Source: CAJKWP01 sp050943075 (GTDB lineage Bacteria > Bacillota > Clostridia > Christensenellales > UBA1242). Taken from it: a DNA stretch of 31,461 bases. The notes below the pieces were generated by a model. It made no database searches. It was not told where the DNA came from and saw nothing but the letters and a program-made list of their open reading frames with translations. Position numbers and translations under genes: made by a program. This document shows, piece after piece, positions 23,594-31,402 of this stretch (position 1 is the stretch's first letter; every line of letters starts with the position of its first letter). The stretch spans positions 1 to 31,461 of the forward strand of contig JBMNOM010000011.1 in the NCBI GenBank assembly GCA_050943075.1, written 5' to 3'.

Positions 23594-24256
23594 TTATCTC
23601 CAATCAATTTCTTGCTGGCCTGTCTCCTGCAAAATTTGATTAATTTTTAAAAAATGCCCATTTCCAAAAAAGCCATTATATGCTGAAAGTGGGCTTGGGT
23701 GCGCGCTTTTTAAAACAAAATGCTTGGTTGTGTTAATAAATTTTTCGTGTTTTAATGCTCCATTACCCCAAAGCACAAATATGATTGGTTTTTCTCTTTG
23801 ATTAAGCACTTCAACAATTCTTTGTGTAAACTTTTCCCAGCCCTTGTCTTTGTGGGAATATGCCCTTCCTTCTTCCACAGTTAATGTTGTGTTTAAAAGC
23901 AAAACTCCTTGGCGTGCCCAACGTGTTAAATCTCCACTGTTTAAACATTTAACACCAAACTGGATTTCAATTTCTTTAAAAATGTTTTTAAGAGATGGTG
24001 GAAGTGGCTGATTGCCTTGAACAGAAAAGCTAAGCCCATGTGCTTGCCCTTGTCCGTGATATGGGTCTTGCCCAAAAATTACAACTTTAACATCGTCATA
24101 ACTAACAAAATTAAGTGCATTAAAAATATCTTCCACTTTTGGAAAGATGTTTTTTGTTTGATATTCAAAATTTAAAAATGTTTGAAGTTCTTTAAAATAT
24201 GGTTTTTCAAACTCATCTTTTAACAATTTAAACCATTTTTTTGCAATTTTTATCAT
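23594..24256 (-). CDS. ung: Uracil-DNA glycosylase (family 1)
   Basis: A 220-residue family 1 UDG that removes uracil from DNA to start base-excision repair. The water-activating loop is GQDPYHGQG (62-70; Asp64 catalytic), with LLNTTLTV (uracil-pocket Asn near 122), LWGNGA and the leucine intercalation loop HPSPLS (186-191; His186). Length and spacing match E. coli Ung. There is no ribosome site before ATG 24254-24256. A strong promoter (TTGAAA-17-TATAAT, extended -10) ends six bases upstream, so the mRNA should be leaderless; the promoter/start sequence is nearly identical to that of uvrC. A DUF2726 gene follows in the operon. Confidence 0.96.
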   Translation of the reverse strand: MIKIAKKWFKLLKDEFEKPYFKELQTFLNFEYQTKNIFPKVEDIFNALNFVSYDDVKVVIFGQDPYHGQGQAHGLSFSVQGNQPLPPSLKNIFKEIEIQFGVKCLNSGDLTRWARQGVLLLNTTLTVEEGRAYSHKDKGWEKFTQRIVEVLNQREKPIIFVLWGNGALKHEKFINTTKHFVLKSAHPSPLSAYNGFFGNGHFLKINQILQETGQQEIDWR

Positions 24257-24262
24257 ATAAAT

Positions 24263-24291
24263 ATTATAACATAATCAGTTATTATTTTCAA
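24263..24291 (-). promoter_or_regulatory. Promoter predicting leaderless ung mRNA
   Basis: On the minus strand, TTGAAA (24286-24291), a 17-base spacer and TATAAT (24263-24268) preceded by TGT. ATTTAT then separates the -10 box from the ATG. All promoter elements are near consensus. Confidence 0.8.
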
Positions 24292-24338
24292 TTATATAAT
24301 TGCAAACAAAACCAAAGCAATTTATTGGCAAAATTTAA

Positions 24339-24367
24339 TTGCAAAAAAAGCATAAGACTGGTAAAAT
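24339..24367 (+). promoter_or_regulatory. Sigma-A promoter for the DUF1828-like gene
   Basis: TTGCAA (24339-24344), a 17-base spacer and TAAAAT (24362-24367) lie 18 bases before the ATG, with AGGAG between. Divergent from the ung promoter. Confidence 0.65.
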
Positions 24368-24385
24368 TAAAGATAGGAGACAAAA

Positions 24386-24763
24386 ATGATTGAACAAATT
24401 TTGGCACAACTTCCAACTTCTTTAAAAGCAGAAAAAACAACAGAAAATGCTTGGAAAATTTTAACACCAGCAACATTTTTAAATGGAAGTGCAATTTCAA
24501 TTTATCTTGAACAAATTGACGGAAAACTTTATTTAACCGACCAAAAAGCAACTTTGAAATATATGAACGACCTTTATGATTTAAAATCTCACGACGTTAA
24601 AATGTGTATTTCAAATGTTATTAAAATTTATTCTTTCACAATTCCTGGTGGAAAGCTTTTAAGTTGTGAAATTACAAAAGAAAATTTTTTAAACAAGTTT
24701 TATGACTTTGTTATGTGCATTGGCTCTCTTGCCAATATGTTTGCGTTTTTTGACGCCCCATAA
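24386..24763 (+). CDS. Small DUF1828-like protein
   Basis: A 125-residue soluble protein. Residues about 20-60 read TENAWKILTPATFLNGSAISIYLEQIDGK-LYLTDQKATLKYM (broken here for length), resembling DUF1828, in which a TPF.D..GD.I.(I/V)Y strand pair is followed by a (Y/L)xLTDxGxTL segment. DUF1828 proteins occur in phages, plasmids and beside restriction or toxin genes, but their function is not established. The C-terminal part is helical. ATG 24386 follows AGGAG. It is monocistronic, with a terminator at 24809-24842. The family match is by eye only. Confidence 0.7.
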   Translation: MIEQILAQLPTSLKAEKTTENAWKILTPATFLNGSAISIYLEQIDGKLYLTDQKATLKYMNDLYDLKSHDVKMCISNVIKIYSFTIPGGKLLSCEITKENFLNKFYDFVMCIGSLANMFAFFDAP

Positions 24764-24808
24764 ACAAAATTTTGCAATGATTTAAAGCAAAAAGCAATTT
24801 AATTAAAA

Positions 24809-24842
24809 CAAAAAAATACGCCTTGAAAAGCGTATTTTTTTA
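24809..24842 (+). terminator. Bidirectional intrinsic terminator
   Basis: A perfect 11-bp stem (24811-24821 with 24830-24840, core AATACGC) with an 8-base loop and A/T runs on both sides. It can stop the DUF1828 gene and the convergent tail-fibre-like gene. Confidence 0.9.
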
Positions 24843-24885
24843 TTAATTATTTATAAAATTCAATAAAACAATTATGAAAAAAGCG

Positions 24886-26436
24886 TTAATCTCTAACATC
24901 ATCAAGCAAAAATTCATTGTCCACAATTCCCAAAATTTTGCCGTCTGTGGTTTCAATGCATTCATCAAAACCATAAATTCTTTTTTCTTTAAAAATCTCG
25001 TAAATTTCTTGGCTGTTTTTTCTTAAGGTTTTCTTAATCACAAAGCCAATTTGCCCCAAATAAACATCAATGTCACCATTTTCTTGAATTAATGCATGCA
25101 CATTTCTACCCCTGCCAAGTGGCAAGCAGTATGTGGAATTAAAATGCGGAAAGAAAACACATTCGCCATTAACTTTAACCCCAACACTGCCTTTAAAACC
25201 CAATGGGTTTATGTTTGTTAAATCTTGTGCTGTCACAGCAACATTTTCAAGCCAAAGAGCGCTTTCAACAAATTCATCATTAATTTTATATTCAAAATAA
25301 ACTGTGAAATCATCTCCATACATTTCTTTTGGCTGAACAAAAGCCAGCCTGCCATTCACGGTTGAAACGCCAGCCACACCAGGCACGTTTAAAAAATTTG
25401 AAAAATCCTCGCGGAAGTATGTCATGGAAACGCCTGCCATTGCATAACCATAATCAAAATTATACAGCGTTTGAACATTCTCATAAACAGGCGTTTGTGC
25501 GTTTAATAAAAAATTGTAATTGTTTCCAACAATAGCAACCGTGTTTGTGTTAATTTCAATTGTGTTTGGTTTTGTGTGAATTGGGACAAAACCCACGCTT
25601 GGTTTGCTTCCAAAAAATTTTGTTAGGTGTTCAAATGTAAATGTTGTTGTGTTAAATGTGTCTTTATCACAAATTGTTGCATAGCAACTACCAGAAAGAT
25701 TGGAATATAAAACATATTTTCCTTGATACTCTGCAATTTTTTTTGTGTTTTGCCTGTTTATTACATAAATGTTTTTGCCTTTTGTGAAATCTGCTTTCAA
25801 AAAGTCAATTCTAAACGTTAAATTTAAAGGAGATGGAACAACAACCACAGTAAAATAATTAAAAACTTTTTTGGGACGAAATGAAAACGCAATTTCTTTA
25901 AACATTGCACTTGGGTATAATGTTGTAAAATTCACCTCGCCCAATTTCACTTCATCATTAAGCCAAAGCTCACAAGTTTCGTTGCAACTAAAACTGAAGG
26001 ATGAAATGCTGCAATAAACTTTCATAATTCCTTGAATATTTTTTTCTGGTGAACATGAAAAATATAGGCGCGGAGTTGTTAGGGTTGAATCCAAATATAA
26101 TTCATTAAAAAAGTCAAACTTTTCATCTGAGGCAGTCACCACGTCTTGATGAGCATCTGGCCTTGAAGTTAAATCAAGATAGTTTCCTGTTAGCGCAACA
26201 CGCGCAAGGTTTGTGTCGTTTTCTGTTTCGCCGCCTCCGCCGCCTGCACCTTCTTCAATTAACTCAATTTTTTGTTTAATTGTTTCAAGTTCACAATTAA
26301 ACGAGTTTTGCATAGCAATAACTTTTTGGTTGATTTCTTGCAATTTTTTGTTTGAATTTGCGTTTATGTTTTGATTTTGAATTTTAATTTTCTTTTCAAC
26401 TTCATCAAGCTGAATTTGAAGTGTTTTGTCTTTCAT
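24886..26436 (-). CDS. Orphan tail-fibre-like protein with coiled-coil stalk
   Basis: A 516-residue protein without a signal peptide. Residues 1-62 are a heptad-like coiled coil rich in Gln, Asn, Lys and Ile. A hinge EGAGGGGGE (about 62-70) follows, then VALTGNYLDLTSRPD (80-94), a motif type common in phage tail fibres (VA.TG.Y.DLT..P). The remaining 420 residues are beta-rich and end in GKILGIVDNEFLLDD. No other phage gene is nearby. I chose ATG 26434-26436 because AAGGA lies directly upstream; the frame extends to 26523 without a ribosome site. Promoter at 26457-26485. It may be a domesticated or relic fibre, an adhesin or a contractile-injection tip; export, if any, would need lysis or a special system. 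Confidence 0.75.
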   Translation of the reverse strand: MKDKTLQIQLDEVEKKIKIQNQNINANSNKKLQEINQKVIAMQNSFNCELETIKQKIELIEEGAGGGGGETENDTNLARVALTGNYLDLTSRPDAHQDVVTASDEKFDFFNELYLDSTLTTPRLYFSCSPEKNIQGIMKVYCSISSFSFSCNETCELWLNDEVKLGEVNFTTLYPSAMFKEIAFSFRPKKVFNYFTVVVVPSPLNLTFRIDFLKADFTKGKNIYVINRQNTKKIAEYQGKYVLYSNLSGSCYATICDKDTFNTTTFTFEHLTKFFGSKPSVGFVPIHTKPNTIEINTNTVAIVGNNYNFLLNAQTPVYENVQTLYNFDYGYAMAGVSMTYFREDFSNFLNVPGVAGVSTVNGRLAFVQPKEMYGDDFTVYFEYKINDEFVESALWLENVAVTAQDLTNINPLGFKGSVGVKVNGECVFFPHFNSTYCLPLGRGRNVHALIQENGDIDVYLGQIGFVIKKTLRKNSQEIYEIFKEKRIYGFDECIETTDGKILGIVDNEFLLDDVRD

Positions 26437-26456
26437 ATTTTTCCTTTTTAAGAAAA

Positions 26457-26485
26457 ATTTTATAAAACAAAACTGCCCAAGGCAA
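26457..26485 (-). promoter_or_regulatory. Promoter for the tail-fibre-like gene
   Basis: On the minus strand, TTGCCT (26480-26485), a 17-base spacer and TAAAAT (26457-26462), giving a leader of about 14 bases with AAGGA. Confidence 0.55.
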
Positions 26486-26571
26486 GTTTGTGTGCCAAAA
26501 ACAAAAGCTGCATTAATTTTCAATCACTAATTATGTTAATTTTTTTATATGACTTATGGCAAAAATTATAA

Positions 26572-26600
26572 TTGATTTATGTATTAAATATTGATATAAT
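26572..26600 (+). promoter_or_regulatory. Promoter for the four-gene envelope operon
   Basis: TTGATT (26572-26577), a 17-base spacer and a perfect TATAAT (26595-26600). Confidence 0.75.
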
Positions 26601-26612
26601 ATTAATAATTAA

Positions 26613-27443
26613 TTGAGAGGAAAAAAAATTAAAGCAAAAAACATAATTTTATCAATATTTTTGGCCACACTTGCAGTTTTTTTAACAGGCTGTGAGTTTG
26701 CTTTTTTTCCATCTGGCGTTCCTGTGACAATTTCAGGTTATGTCACTTATGAAAATCAACCCTTAAGCGGTGTTAAAATTAGGTCGGACTTTTATGTTTA
26801 CACTCAAACTGATGAAAATGGGTTTTATTCTTTCACAACAACGTCAAAACAGCTTGAGTTTTACGCAAAGAAAACTTCCTACACCTTTTTGCCAAAAGTG
26901 TTTAACATTAACGATAAACACGAGCTTTACAATTTTGAGGCAAGCAAAGCAGAAATTTTGGATGGCACATTAACACTTTCACAAATTTTAATTTCGCCAA
27001 CAAGCATTGTTTCAATTTCTGACAACAATTTTGCATATTTAAAAAATGGCAACCCTGCTTTAAAACTTGCAAGTTTTGTCTTTGAGATTAACAAACAAAA
27101 ATTTGACCTTGATTTTAAAAATTTGACCCAGCCATTTTTAATTGAAAAAAACATATTTGAAAATGTTTTAATTGAAAACCAAAACCCATTTGAACTTGAA
27201 GTTGAAGATGGCATAATTAAATTTCAACTTTCATTTTTGTTAAAAACATATTATAAACATTCAAATTTTGACGAACACATTGACGAAGAAAAAAACTTTA
27301 AATTTTTAAATGTTTCAGTCACAGCAGATACTGGCGACTTAACAGAAAACAACCAAATTAAATTTATTGCTAGTGGCATAAACTCCACAAACTTTGGTTT
27401 CACATACAACATTCAGTTTGTTTTTGATTACACAGCAAAATAA
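26613..27443 (+). CDS. Lipoprotein with an N-terminal carboxypeptidase-regulatory-like (Ig-fold) domain
   Basis: A lipoprotein of about 271-276 residues, first gene of a four-gene cluster. The hydrophobic signal ends in the lipobox LTGC. Right after it, ISGYVTYENQPLSGVKIRS followed by TQTDENGFYSF is the CarboxypepD_reg/prealbumin-like Ig-fold pattern, which in other proteins is a stalk or binding module. The remaining 170 residues are beta-rich with alternating Phe/Ile/Leu and Asn/Asp, family unknown. The start is uncertain: TTG 26613 is the only standard codon and has a leader of only about 6 bases. AGAGGA (26616-26621) is placed for ATT at 26628, which would give MKAKN..., a typical lipoprotein start. 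The interval given uses the TTG. Confidence 0.8.
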   Translation: MRGKKIKAKNIILSIFLATLAVFLTGCEFAFFPSGVPVTISGYVTYENQPLSGVKIRSDFYVYTQTDENGFYSFTTTSKQLEFYAKKTSYTFLPKVFNINDKHELYNFEASKAEILDGTLTLSQILISPTSIVSISDNNFAYLKNGNPALKLASFVFEINKQKFDLDFKNLTQPFLIEKNIFENVLIENQNPFELEVEDGIIKFQLSFLLKTYYKHSNFDEHIDEEKNFKFLNVSVTADTGDLTENNQIKFIASGINSTNFGFTYNIQFVFDYTAK

Positions 27444-27454
27444 AAGGAGAAGAT

Positions 27455-28381
27455 ATGAAATCCTCATTATCAAAAATTATTAAATTTTTAATTGTTGCTG
27501 GCTTGATTGGCGGTTTGGTTTTCTTGGGCGTAAAATTTTTATTTCCAGCCCCAAAAACTGACCTTGCTTATAACACATCATTAAGCTTGCAAGAAAACAA
27601 AAAGCTTGAAAGGCTTCAAGAAGTTAATGATAGGTCAGTTTTAGCATTTGCTGGTTTAATCATCACTGGCCAAAACATTAACCCTTCTTACTACCAAAGC
27701 ATTCAAGCAATGGAATATGGCTATGAAACAATTTTGTTAATGCAAGAATTTATGACAACAGAACTTGCGTTTGCAACAAAAAATTCTCATTACAATTCTT
27801 ATGTTAAAAAAGCAGCCGCTGCCTACAAAAAACTTGAGAAAAATTTGGATGCAGCAATTTCCTACATAGACAACAATTTAACATTATTTTTAGCAACTCC
27901 TGGTTTGGTTAATGAAGTTGTTGCATCAACTTATGCAAAAGCACTTTACGAACTTAATGTTGATGTTTTTAAAAGCATCACTGAATTAAACCACAACATT
28001 GTTGAAATTTACAGCAATTTAAAAACAACTTTAATTAACAATGAATTTGCACGTGCGTTAATTAAAACACAAAACACTTGGCTTGGGGTTTTAAGCGGCA
28101 AACTTAACAAAGATGTTATTGAAGGCGCAGCAGCATTAAATTCCAGCGCTTTGGCAGGTTTTAATTTTGCAACAGAAAAATTAACCAAAACTTTTGTAAA
28201 AACTTTTTACAGTTATAATTCAACAGCAAAAGAAACCTTATCAAGCTTATTAAAAGCCGATGTTAAAGGTTTGCTTGGTGTGTTTAAAACAGGTGCAGAA
28301 ACCTCTTTTATTGATTCAATTGAAAATCAAGAAGTTAAAAATGCAACAGCTGTCTTTTACGACATGATTAAGGGGGAATAA
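27455..28381 (+). CDS. Membrane-anchored helical protein, unknown function
   Basis: A 308-residue protein, second gene of the envelope cluster. Residues about 9-31 form a single membrane helix preceded by Lys residues, so the bulk (32-308) is probably extracellular. That part is almost entirely helical, with Ala/Asn/Leu-rich segments such as YVKKAAAAYKKLEKNLDAA and few aromatic or Gly residues. No enzymatic motif is seen and the family is not recognised. AAAGGAG precedes ATG 27455, 11 bases after the previous stop, and the next gene starts one base after its own stop, so translational coupling is likely. The repeated helix-turn-helix pattern resembles that of the next lipoprotein; a common origin is possible but not shown. 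Confidence 0.8.
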   Translation: MKSSLSKIIKFLIVAGLIGGLVFLGVKFLFPAPKTDLAYNTSLSLQENKKLERLQEVNDRSVLAFAGLIITGQNINPSYYQSIQAMEYGYETILLMQEFMTTELAFATKNSHYNSYVKKAAAAYKKLEKNLDAAISYIDNNLTLFLATPGLVNEVVASTYAKALYELNVDVFKSITELNHNIVEIYSNLKTTLINNEFARALIKTQNTWLGVLSGKLNKDVIEGAAALNSSALAGFNFATEKLTKTFVKTFYSYNSTAKETLSSLLKADVKGLLGVFKTGAETSFIDSIENQEVKNATAVFYDMIKGE

Positions 28382-28382
28382 T

Positions 28383-29378
28383 ATGAAAAAAATTACATAT
28401 CTCTTATTTGCCTTTCTTTTAATTGCAACAAGCACACTTTTGGCAGCTTGCGGCAAAAAAGAACCGGATGAATTTTGGACAAAAACATACACCGCCGCAA
28501 CCGAATTTAAGCAAAAAGAAGAAAGCCAATTTGTGTTTGACAGAGAAGCCAGTTTAACATATTCAGAACAAATTCAAGCTGCAATTACGCAAGATCCACT
28601 TTACGCAGAATTAACAATAAACTATGAACCACTTTTAAAATCTTCTGTTGAGATGTTTAACATGCTTTCAGAAAACCTTGCTTTGCAACCTGCAAACACA
28701 AAAGGCAAAATTAAAAACTATTTCACAGAATTTGATGAAGATATTAAAAGCTTTGACAATTCAATAAGCACATTTTTAGCAAAGAAAACAACTTTTGAAA
28801 ATAGCGTTGCGAATATTGATTTAACAAGCGACCATGCATATTTACAATTAAGAACATTTAAAAGCGCTTACAGAGAATTTTTAAGAGCAGCAGAAAGTTT
28901 TAATAATAGTTTTGAAAACTTGTTTTTAAACACTTACCTTGCGCTTCCAACACAAGCGCTTGAACAAGCAAACCCACTTTTGCCAAAACTTTACACAACT
29001 GTTGTTATCAGCCAATTAACAAAAGCACAAATTAATTACCTTTTTGACAATACAGACACAATTAACAAAAAATTGTCGACATCAATGGATCTTGCAATTG
29101 AAATTTTAAGAATAGAACTTAAAAACCCAGCAGATCTTGGTGAAAATTTAACAACAAACGTAAACTATTTTAGACCAATTTACGACGCTTTTATAAACGA
29201 GTTATCACAATTCTACAATGCTCTTAAAAATGTTAATTTGTTTGAATATTCAAACCAAGAAGATAAAGAAACTTATGCAGAAGAAAAAAACATTGTGGCT
29301 TTTGTGGAGAAAATTAATTCATTTGTTGAAGAAACTGCAGCTTACATTTCCGTAAGTTTAACAACTCATTTGATTTAA
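28383..29378 (+). CDS. Helical lipoprotein, unknown function
   Basis: A 331-residue lipoprotein, third gene of the cluster. A signal peptide ends at the lipobox LAAC (Cys22). The mature part is a long helical protein (FWTKTYTAATEFKQKEES, YFTEFDEDIKSFDNSISTFL, FKSAYREFLRAAESFNNSFEN), with evenly spaced aromatic residues suggesting a helical bundle. No catalytic motif is seen. The ribosome site AGGGGGA overlaps the end of the preceding gene and the ATG follows its stop by one base. With its neighbour it may form a two-component surface complex: one partner lipid-anchored, the other held by a membrane helix. Function unknown. Confidence 0.82.
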   Translation: MKKITYLLFAFLLIATSTLLAACGKKEPDEFWTKTYTAATEFKQKEESQFVFDREASLTYSEQIQAAITQDPLYAELTINYEPLLKSSVEMFNMLSENLALQPANTKGKIKNYFTEFDEDIKSFDNSISTFLAKKTTFENSVANIDLTSDHAYLQLRTFKSAYREFLRAAESFNNSFENLFLNTYLALPTQALEQANPLLPKLYTTVVISQLTKAQINYLFDNTDTINKKLSTSMDLAIEILRIELKNPADLGENLTTNVNYFRPIYDAFINELSQFYNALKNVNLFEYSNQEDKETYAEEKNIVAFVEKINSFVEETAAYISVSLTTHLI

Positions 29379-29388
29379 GGAGAGAAAT

Positions 29389-29760
29389 ATGACTTTTGAA
29401 TATAGAGGAGTTTTATACTCAAACGGATATAGATGCAATAAAGATGGTTTTGAAATTTGCATGAAAAATGGATACAGCAAAGAAGATGAACTTGCTTCCA
29501 TGCTTGCTTATGAACACGCCGTTTTGCAAACAAATTTGCTTGCACAAATTGAAGCAGAAAACTTTAACAAAAAATTGCAACAAAACATTGAAAAAATGAA
29601 AAAATATACCAAAAAAATTAAATTGCCACAAGAAGAAATTAGTTTGTATGACGAAGATGGCAACATGCTTAATGACGCTGGTGCGGCAATCACCTTGGAA
29701 AATGGCTATACAGACGAAGACATTTTATACACACAAAAAAACAGGAGTTTTGAGCGTTAA
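29389..29760 (+). CDS. Small soluble protein with two NGY(S/T)-ED repeats
   Basis: A 123-residue protein without signal or membrane segment, last gene of the envelope cluster, starting ten bases after the lipoprotein stop with AGGAGAG upstream. Residues 27-34 read NGYSKEDEL and residues about 105-113 NGYTDEDIL, with a third related NGYRCNKDGFE near residue 12, so a short motif is repeated around a central helix (about 38-75) rich in Gln, Asn and Lys. No known family is recognised. As the only cytoplasmic product of the operon it may be a regulator or cytoplasmic partner of the envelope proteins; this is a guess from topology. A strong terminator follows. Confidence 0.75.
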   Translation: MTFEYRGVLYSNGYRCNKDGFEICMKNGYSKEDELASMLAYEHAVLQTNLLAQIEAENFNKKLQQNIEKMKKYTKKIKLPQEEISLYDEDGNMLNDAGAAITLENGYTDEDILYTQKNRSFER

Positions 29761-29780
29761 AATTAATTAGAAAAACCAAA

Positions 29781-29810
29781 AAAATAACAGAAATTTCTGT
29801 TATTTTTTTT
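29781..29810 (+). terminator. Intrinsic terminator ending the envelope operon
   Basis: A perfect 11-bp stem (29781-29791 with 29796-29806, core AATAACAGA) with an AATT loop and a run of eight T. Confidence 0.9.
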
Positions 29811-29908
29811 GTTTTGAGATTTGCCCATTTTTTTGTTTTTGGTTTTAATTTTCAAATTAGATTAGAAAATTAATTTTTAATTCCAAATATGAATTAAATT
29901 CTGTTTTT

Positions 29909-31402
29909 TTAAGGATTATAATGCGCTGGGTTAACCGCTTTAATTTTGTTTTCAATTTCTTCTGCAGTTTCGTTTTGTGTTTGCGCGCTTTCACCCTCTG
30001 CGTGATACGCACTTGTTGCAACCAAATTATTATCAAAATTTTCAAGCAATTCTTCTGTGCCCTCATACACAATGCCTTGTTGAGCATTATAGCGGGAAAA
30101 CCTCAAATATTTTTCTTCCACAAGTTCGCCATCCAAAAAGTATTGCAAATATGATTTTGCTTCATATCCATCTTGTGGATATTTAACACGATAAAACTCG
30201 CCTTTAAATAAAATTTTGTCGGAATATTTTCCTGTTGTGTCTGGAATAATTTTGTCGCCAGAGTGTTTTAACGTTCTAATGTTTTCACTTCTTCTTTTAA
30301 TCACAAGCCCTTTTGGCATTTCTTCGCCAAAAATTTCCACAAAACAATCGTCGTTGTTTCCATGTGTTTTAATGTAGATTGGGCTTGTGGTGGAATTTTG
30401 AAAAACCAAATCTGCATTTGGTGGGCTCACCATAGCGTCAAACCCAAACTTAACATAACCCACTGGCAAGGAATGGGAATAAGACTCCAAAACATGCAAG
30501 TCGGCCAAAAGAAGTGCGTTGTAAAGTGTTGTTGATGCTTGACACATTCCGCCGCCACGCCCATCAACAAACTCACCATTAACAATAATTTTTGCAAGTT
30601 GAAATTTTGAAGCAGGAATTTTTTCCAAAACCTTGTTAAACGAAACTTTTTCTCCAGGTTTTACAACAAGCCCATTAAAAGCAGACAAGGAAAGCAAAAC
30701 ATTGTGTCTTCTGCCACCCACTGATGATGAATAATTGGTGGAAAATTCTGAACGTTTTTTAATTAAACTTAAAACTTCTTTTGCGCTTTTTGTTGGTGGG
30801 GTTAATTTAACTGGAACACTAACAACGCCTTGCGCGCCATTATCAAAATTGTTTTTAAGTCTTTGCCAAAATTCTTCTGTGTTAACTTTAACACCAATAA
30901 CGCCATTTGTTGCTGTAAACATATTTTTTGCACTTGGGTTAAAACTAACCTCTGGCTCAAGCATCTCTCGCTCCACTTGGGTTTTAACAAAACTAATTTT
31001 GTCTTCAATTCCATCAAAAAAATTAATGTATGGCACAACCACTTTTTTGTTTCTTTTTTTAATTACATTAATTTTGTCAAAAATTGTGTTTCCCAAAATC
31101 TCCTCTTGCGTTTGTTTGACAACACTTTTAACATCTTTAACATTTAATTCACTTCCAACAAGGGCAAACTCTTTTTCTTCAAACACCAGTTTAATGTTGA
31201 TTTGGCTTTTTAATGTCAAAACTTTTTCCTGTGCAAATGCGCTTGCTTTTGATGTATTTAAACCAGAAATGTCAATGCCCTTTGCTGATGCACTTGTTTC
31301 CAAATTGCCTGCACCCAGTAAAAATGGAAAAGAAACAATAATTAAAAGAAAAATTGTTAAAAATTTTTTATGCATTTTCAAATTAAATGTTTTAATTTTC
31401 AT
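29909..31402 (-). CDS. VanW-family envelope protein with peptidoglycan-binding-like domain
   Basis: A 497-residue exported or membrane-anchored protein. The N-terminal hydrophobic segment (about 14-31) is a signal peptide or anchor. Residues about 35-190 resemble the PG_binding_4 repeats common in this family (IDISGLN..KA, GVIGVKVN). Residues about 228-345 form the VanW domain: RRHNVLLSLSAFNGLVV-KPGEKVSFN (broken here), GEFVDGRGGGMCQASTTLYNALLLADL and SPPNADLVFQN. A G5-like segment (about 365-440, ending LRFSRYNAQQGIVYEG) follows, then a polar tail. ATG 31400-31402 has GGAG five bases upstream. The biochemical role of VanW is unresolved; despite the name it is widespread outside vancomycin-resistance clusters, and no resistance genes are here. 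Confidence 0.9.
   Translation of the reverse strand: MKIKTFNLKMHKKFLTIFLLIIVSFPFLLGAGNLETSASAKGIDISGLNTSKASAFAQEKVLTLKSQINIKLVFEEKEFALVGSELNVKDVKSVVKQTQEEILGNTIFDKINVIKKRNKKVVVPYINFFDGIEDKISFVKTQVEREMLEPEVSFNPSAKNMFTATNGVIGVKVNTEEFWQRLKNNFDNGAQGVVSVPVKLTPPTKSAKEVLSLIKKRSEFSTNYSSSVGGRRHNVLLSLSAFNGLVVKPGEKVSFNKVLEKIPASKFQLAKIIVNGEFVDGRGGGMCQASTTLYNALLLADLHVLESYSHSLPVGYVKFGFDAMVSPPNADLVFQNSTTSPIYIKTHGNNDDCFVEIFGEEMPKGLVIKRRSENIRTLKHSGDKIIPDTTGKYSDKILFKGEFYRVKYPQDGYEAKSYLQYFLDGELVEEKYLRFSRYNAQQGIVYEGTEELLENFDNNLVATSAYHAEGESAQTQNETAEEIENKIKAVNPAHYNP

Noticed and set aside
24254..24291. LexA (SOS) box at the repair gene promoters
   Set aside because: I looked for GAAC-N4-GTTC-like palindromes near ung, uvrC, recF and recD2 and saw none.
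24386..26436. Prophage
   Set aside because: Only one fibre-like and one DUF1828-like gene are present; there is no integrase, terminase, capsid or attachment repeat.
29909..31402. Vancomycin resistance determinant
   Set aside because: VanW-family proteins are widespread envelope proteins; no vanA/B ligase, vanH, vanX or sensor genes are in the window.
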